NCBI GenBank assembly: GCA_905235995.1
Contig: CAJONI010000011.1
Location: 1 to 45,658, forward strand
DNA from: an uncultured Bacteroidales bacterium
GTDB lineage: Bacteria; Bacteroidota; Bacteroidia; Bacteroidales; UBA932
Direction: 5' to 3'
Length of the DNA: 45,658 nt
The position numbers and the translations under genes are program-made. How positions within the stretch are numbered: the stretch's first letter is position 1; the number at the start of each line of letters is the position of its first letter. Below, piece after piece: positions 42,748 to 45,658 of the stretch. The notes below the pieces were generated by a model. It had not been told where the DNA came from. It saw only the letters and a list, made by a program, of their open reading frames with translations, and did not search any database.

Positions 42748-45658
42748 TTAGAAGTTGAACTTGATGCCGAGCACGAAGGTACGCGGGCGCGGATAGAGCG
42801 TGCCGTCGATACCGCCGTAGACCTCGGGGTCCATGCCCTTGTACTTGGTCAGGGTGCAGATGTTCTGCACGGTGCCGAAGATGTTGAGGGCGGCGTTGTT
42901 CTCACCCACCTTGAAGAGTTTGGGGAAGGTGTAGCCGAGGGTGAAGTTGTCGAGCTTCAGGAACGAGGCGTTCGTGATGTAGTAGTCCGACGTGTACTGT
43001 GCCTGAGAGAAGTAGGAATCCCAGGCCGAAGTGAGACGGTTGCCGATGAAGCTGTTGGTCCACAGGTCGGCGAGCATCTCGGTGTCGGATGCCACGTTGT
43101 TGTAGACCCAGTTGCCGACGGAGGCGTGGCCCGAGAGGGCGGCCGTCCAGTTCCTCCAGGTGAAGGTGGTGTTGAAGCCGAAGGTGACGTCGGCGTCAGG
43201 CTTGTGGTAGAAGTACTTGTCGTCGGCGTTGATCACACCGTCGTCGTTGCGGTCCACATAGACGCCGCTGATGGGACGTCCGTACTCGTCGTAGACCTGC
43301 TGGTACACGTAGAACGCGCGCATCGGATGGCCGACCTGGTGCATCTGCACGTTGTTGCCGGTACCGCCGGAGATGCCGCCGGTCTCGACACCGGTCGCGT
43401 TGTCTTCGGATGCGGTCAGCTTGGTGATCTCGTTGTAGTTGTAGGCCACGTTGAATCCGGCCAGCCAGCTCATGTCCTTCTTCTCGATCAGGACGCCGTT
43501 CAGGCCGAGCTCGACACCGAGGTTCTTCATGTCACCGATATTGGTGTTCAGGTAGTTGGTCAGGTTCGACAGCGCCGGCACCGGAATGTAGTTCAGGATG
43601 TCGCGGGTGTCACGGCGATAGAGGTCGAGGCTCGCCGTCAGGCGGTCGTTCCAGAAGCCGAAGTCGAAACCGACGTTGTAGGTCGTGGTGGTCTCCCAGC
43701 GGAGGTCGGCGCTGTAGCCGAGAGCGGAGATCGGAATGACGAGGTTGTTGCCGAACTGATAGTATGAACCGAGCTGATGGGTAAGGAACTGGGCGAAGGT
43801 GTCGTAGTAACCGCCCACTTCCTGCTGTCCGGTCTCACCCCAGCTCAGACGGAGCTTCAGGGTGCTGACGTTCTTGGCGTTCTTCATGAAAGGCTCGTTC
43901 ATCACGTTCCAGCCGAAGGCCACGGACGGGAAGATACCCCACTTGTGGTTCTGGAACCTCGAGGTTCCGTCGGCGCGGAGCGTCGCGGTGACGAGGTAGC
44001 GCTCGGCGAAAGAGTAGTTTGCACGGCCGAAGAAGGAGATGAGGTAGAGCTCGCCTCTGCCAACCGACTCGCCGAGGGTTGCCATATCGCTGATACGGTA
44101 GGTGTTGCTGTTGTTCTCGCTGTAGAAGTGCTGCCAGGAGTAACCTGCCATCAGGTCGACGTTGTGCCTGCCGAAGTTCTGGTTCCAGTCGCCGTAGAAC
44201 TCGAGGGTCGTGTTGCGGCGGCTGTAGTCGTAGTCGGTGTGGCTGCCGCCGCCCGACTGGTTGGTGTTGTGGAACGATTCCTCGGAACCCTGGAGGGTTT
44301 CGGTGACGCCTTTACTCTTCGCCCAGTCGATACCGAGGTTCAGGTTGAAGCGGAGGGCCTCGAAACCGTGCACCTTATAGTCGATCTGCGCGTTGCCGAT
44401 GAAACGGTAGGCGTTGGCAGTGTCGTACTTCGAGTCGAGGAGGGCCACAGGGTTCATCGTAGCCATCGTATTGATGTTGCCGCTCTGGTCGAACCATGTG
44501 GTGTAGCCGTTCAGGTTGTAGCCGCTCACATTGTTGTAGACAGGCTTGGTCGGATCGTAGTGGTTGGCCGCGCCGATCGCGCTCTGGTTGGCATACTGGT
44601 TGGCCGCATAAGTGCCCTTGCCGTTCAGGTTGATGGTCAAGTGATTGTCAAACAGCGTCGGGGCAAGGTTGAGAGAAGCGGTGACACGGTCCATCTTCGA
44701 ACCGAGGAGCGTACCGTTCTGGTCGGTGAAGCCGCCCGAAACGCGGTAAGGCAGGAAGTCGCCGATCTTTCCGCCAACGCTGAGGTTCGCGTCGTGGGAA
44801 AGGGCGTTGTGGTAAATCTGGCGCTGCCAGTCGGTGTCGTAGAGCTTCTGCACTCCGTTCTCGTAGATACCGAGGTTGGCCTCGGCTACGGAGTTCTCGC
44901 CATAGTACGAACGTATGATGTTCACGATGCCGTCCTTGTCGAGGAGGCTATTATACTTGGCGAGGGTGTTGTAGGAAGCGGTGTAGTCGACAGCCACGTT
45001 AGGAACCTTGCTCTTTATCTTCGAGCCCTTCTTGGTGGTGATCACGATGACGCCGTTCGATGCGCGGGAACCGTAGATGGCGGTTGCCGAAGCATCTTTC
45101 AGCACGGTAAAGCTCTCGATGTCCTCAGGGTTGATGGACGAAAGAGGGTCGCTCATGCCGGAGATGCCGTCGTTGGAAACGGGCAGGCCGTCGATCACGA
45201 TCAGAGGATCGTTGTTTGCATTGATGGAGGAGCCGCCGCGGATGCGGATCGTAGCGCCTGCACCAGGCATACCGGAACCCTGGGTGACGACCACGCCGGC
45301 GGTCTTGCCGCGCAGCAGGTCGGCCGGGGTCGTGATGACGCCCTTGTTGATCTCGTCGGCCTTGACGGTAGAGATCGAACCGGTCATGTCGCTCTTCTTG
45401 ACGGTACCATAACCGATGACGACCACTTCGTCGAGGAATTCATGATCATCTTCCATCAGGATCTGGCCGGCTTGTCCGGCTTCGACCGTTACGGTTTTCA
45501 GACCCAGGAAGCTGATCTCGAGAAGCGTGCTTGCAGAGGGAACATTGAGGGTCCACGACCCGTCGATGTCGGTCTGCACGCCGTTGCTGGTACCCACTTG
45601 GATCACAGCAGCCCCGATCACCGGACCGAACTTGTCTTCCACCACGCCTTTGGCCGTA
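42748..45658 (-). CDS. susC: SusC-like TonB-dependent starch transporter, 5' end cut by the window
   Basis: About 970 residues are in the window; the signal peptide and first residues lie beyond its end. The reading frame is open to base 45657 and starts TAKGVVEDKFGPVIGAAVIQ, the carboxypeptidase-D-like domain. The TonB box region DEVVVIGYGTVKKSDMTGSI, the plug (LLRGKTAGVVV, IRIRGGSSINANNDPLIVID, SIEVLKDASATAIYGSRASNG-like) and the barrel up to the C-terminal FVLGIKFNF are all visible. It imports oligosaccharides with TonB energy. The promoter and any susR-like regulator lie outside the window. Confidence 0.94.
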   Translation of the reverse strand, partial: TAKGVVEDKFGPVIGAAVIQVGTSNGVQTDIDGSWTLNVPSASTLLEISFLGLKTVTVEAGQAGQILMEDDHEFLDEVVVIGYGTVKKSDMTGSISTVKADEINKGVITTPADLLRGKTAGVVVTQGSGMPGAGATIRIRGGSSINANNDPLIVIDGLPVSNDGISGMSDPLSSINPEDIESFTVLKDASATAIYGSRASNGVIVITTKKGSKIKSKVPNVAVDYTASYNTLAKYNSLLDKDGIVNIIRSYYGENSVAEANLGIYENGVQKLYDTDWQRQIYHNALSHDANLSVGGKIGDFLPYRVSGGFTDQNGTLLGSKMDRVTASLNLAPTLFDNHLTINLNGKGTYAANQYANQSAIGAANHYDPTKPVYNNVSGYNLNGYTTWFDQSGNINTMATMNPVALLDSKYDTANAYRFIGNAQIDYKVHGFEALRFNLNLGIDWAKSKGVTETLQGSEESFHNTNQSGGGSHTDYDYSRRNTTLEFYGDWNQNFGRHNVDLMAGYSWQHFYSENNSNTYRISDMATLGESVGRGELYLISFFGRANYSFAERYLVTATLRADGTSRFQNHKWGIFPSVAFGWNVMNEPFMKNAKNVSTLKLRLSWGETGQQEVGGYYDTFAQFLTHQLGSYYQFGNNLVIPISALGYSADLRWETTTTYNVGFDFGFWNDRLTASLDLYRRDTRDILNYIPVPALSNLTNYLNTNIGDMKNLGVELGLNGVLIEKKDMSWLAGFNVAYNYNEITKLTASEDNATGVETGGISGGTGNNVQMHQVGHPMRAFYVYQQVYDEYGRPISGVYVDRNDDGVINADDKYFYHKPDADVTFGFNTTFTWRNWTAALSGHASVGNWVYNNVASDTEMLADLWTNSFIGNRLTSAWDSYFSQAQYTSDYYITNASFLKLDNFTLGYTFPKLFKVGENNAALNIFGTVQNICTLTKYKGMDPEVYGGIDGTLYPRPRTFVLGIKFNF

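Noticed and set aside
1-45658. Sigma-54 (-24/-12) promoters near rpoN or the glycan genes
   Set aside because: TGGCAC occurs a few times, but never with TTGC at the right distance.
1-45658. Insertion sequences, integrases, phage or toxin-antitoxin genes
   Set aside because: No transposase, recombinase or phage-like protein is seen among the open frames, and no long terminal inverted repeats were noticed.

Overview
The window looks like chromosomal DNA of a GC-rich member of the Bacteroidales (uncultured or gut-type). The reasons are a starch-type SusC/SusD pair with a SusE/F-like binder, many lipoproteins with short lipobox signals, Bacteroidetes -7 promoter boxes (TAnnTTTG) in front of most transcription units, weak ribosome binding sites, and Bacteroidetes-style versions of RadC, MiaB, sigma-54 and small SSB. 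Family-level placement is inference; no 16S gene is present.

Layout. 1-23.5 kb is mostly housekeeping: tRNA-Glu and rpsT, radC, an MgtC-type membrane protein, upp, miaB, and then a run read from one promoter (LEA-like lipoprotein, SPOR protein, rpoN, Ig-like lipoprotein, large M64 peptidase). After these come cysS, ssb, a zinc-ribbon orphan, an MMPL/RND exporter with an unusual repeat-bearing loop, an M48 lipoprotein protease, tcdA, tRNA-Gln and tRNA-Met, a YbhN-like flippase, a deoxynucleoside kinase, and an MBL hydrolase-uvrA-nucleoside kinase operon.

23.5-45.7 kb is a glycan (mainly starch) utilisation locus. On the minus strand lies an operon of three GH13 amylases followed by a sugar nucleotidyltransferase and a PfkB kinase. 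Divergent from it are a very large GH67 alpha-glucuronidase fused to an SGNH esterase and a SusG-like GH13 lipoprotein. Converging on these are a SusB-like GH97 and, upstream of it, SusC (5' end cut by the window), SusD and a 984-residue SusE/F-like protein with eight tandem starch-binding-like modules. The expected division of labour is: surface binding by SusD and the eight-module protein, surface cutting by the SusG-like enzyme, import by SusC, and periplasmic trimming by the GH13 and GH97 enzymes. The GH67-esterase fusion is a xylan side-chain enzyme and does not belong to a classical starch locus.

The most unusual items are the GH67-SGNH fusion, the eight-module SusE/F protein, an identical 36-bp terminator repeat on both sides of the GH97 gene, a shared 17-bp promoter/start module in front of the GH13 operon and GH97, several genes whose -7 box lies only 4-6 nt before the start codon (likely leaderless mRNAs), an M64 peptidase carrying leucine-rich repeats and a thioredoxin-like domain without its cysteines, and an MMPL exporter with a threefold helical repeat joined by Pro-Glu linkers. 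No CRISPR array, insertion sequence, integrase or phage gene is visible, and no gene-free stretch exceeds 300 bases (the longest is about 204 bases, 11833-12036).
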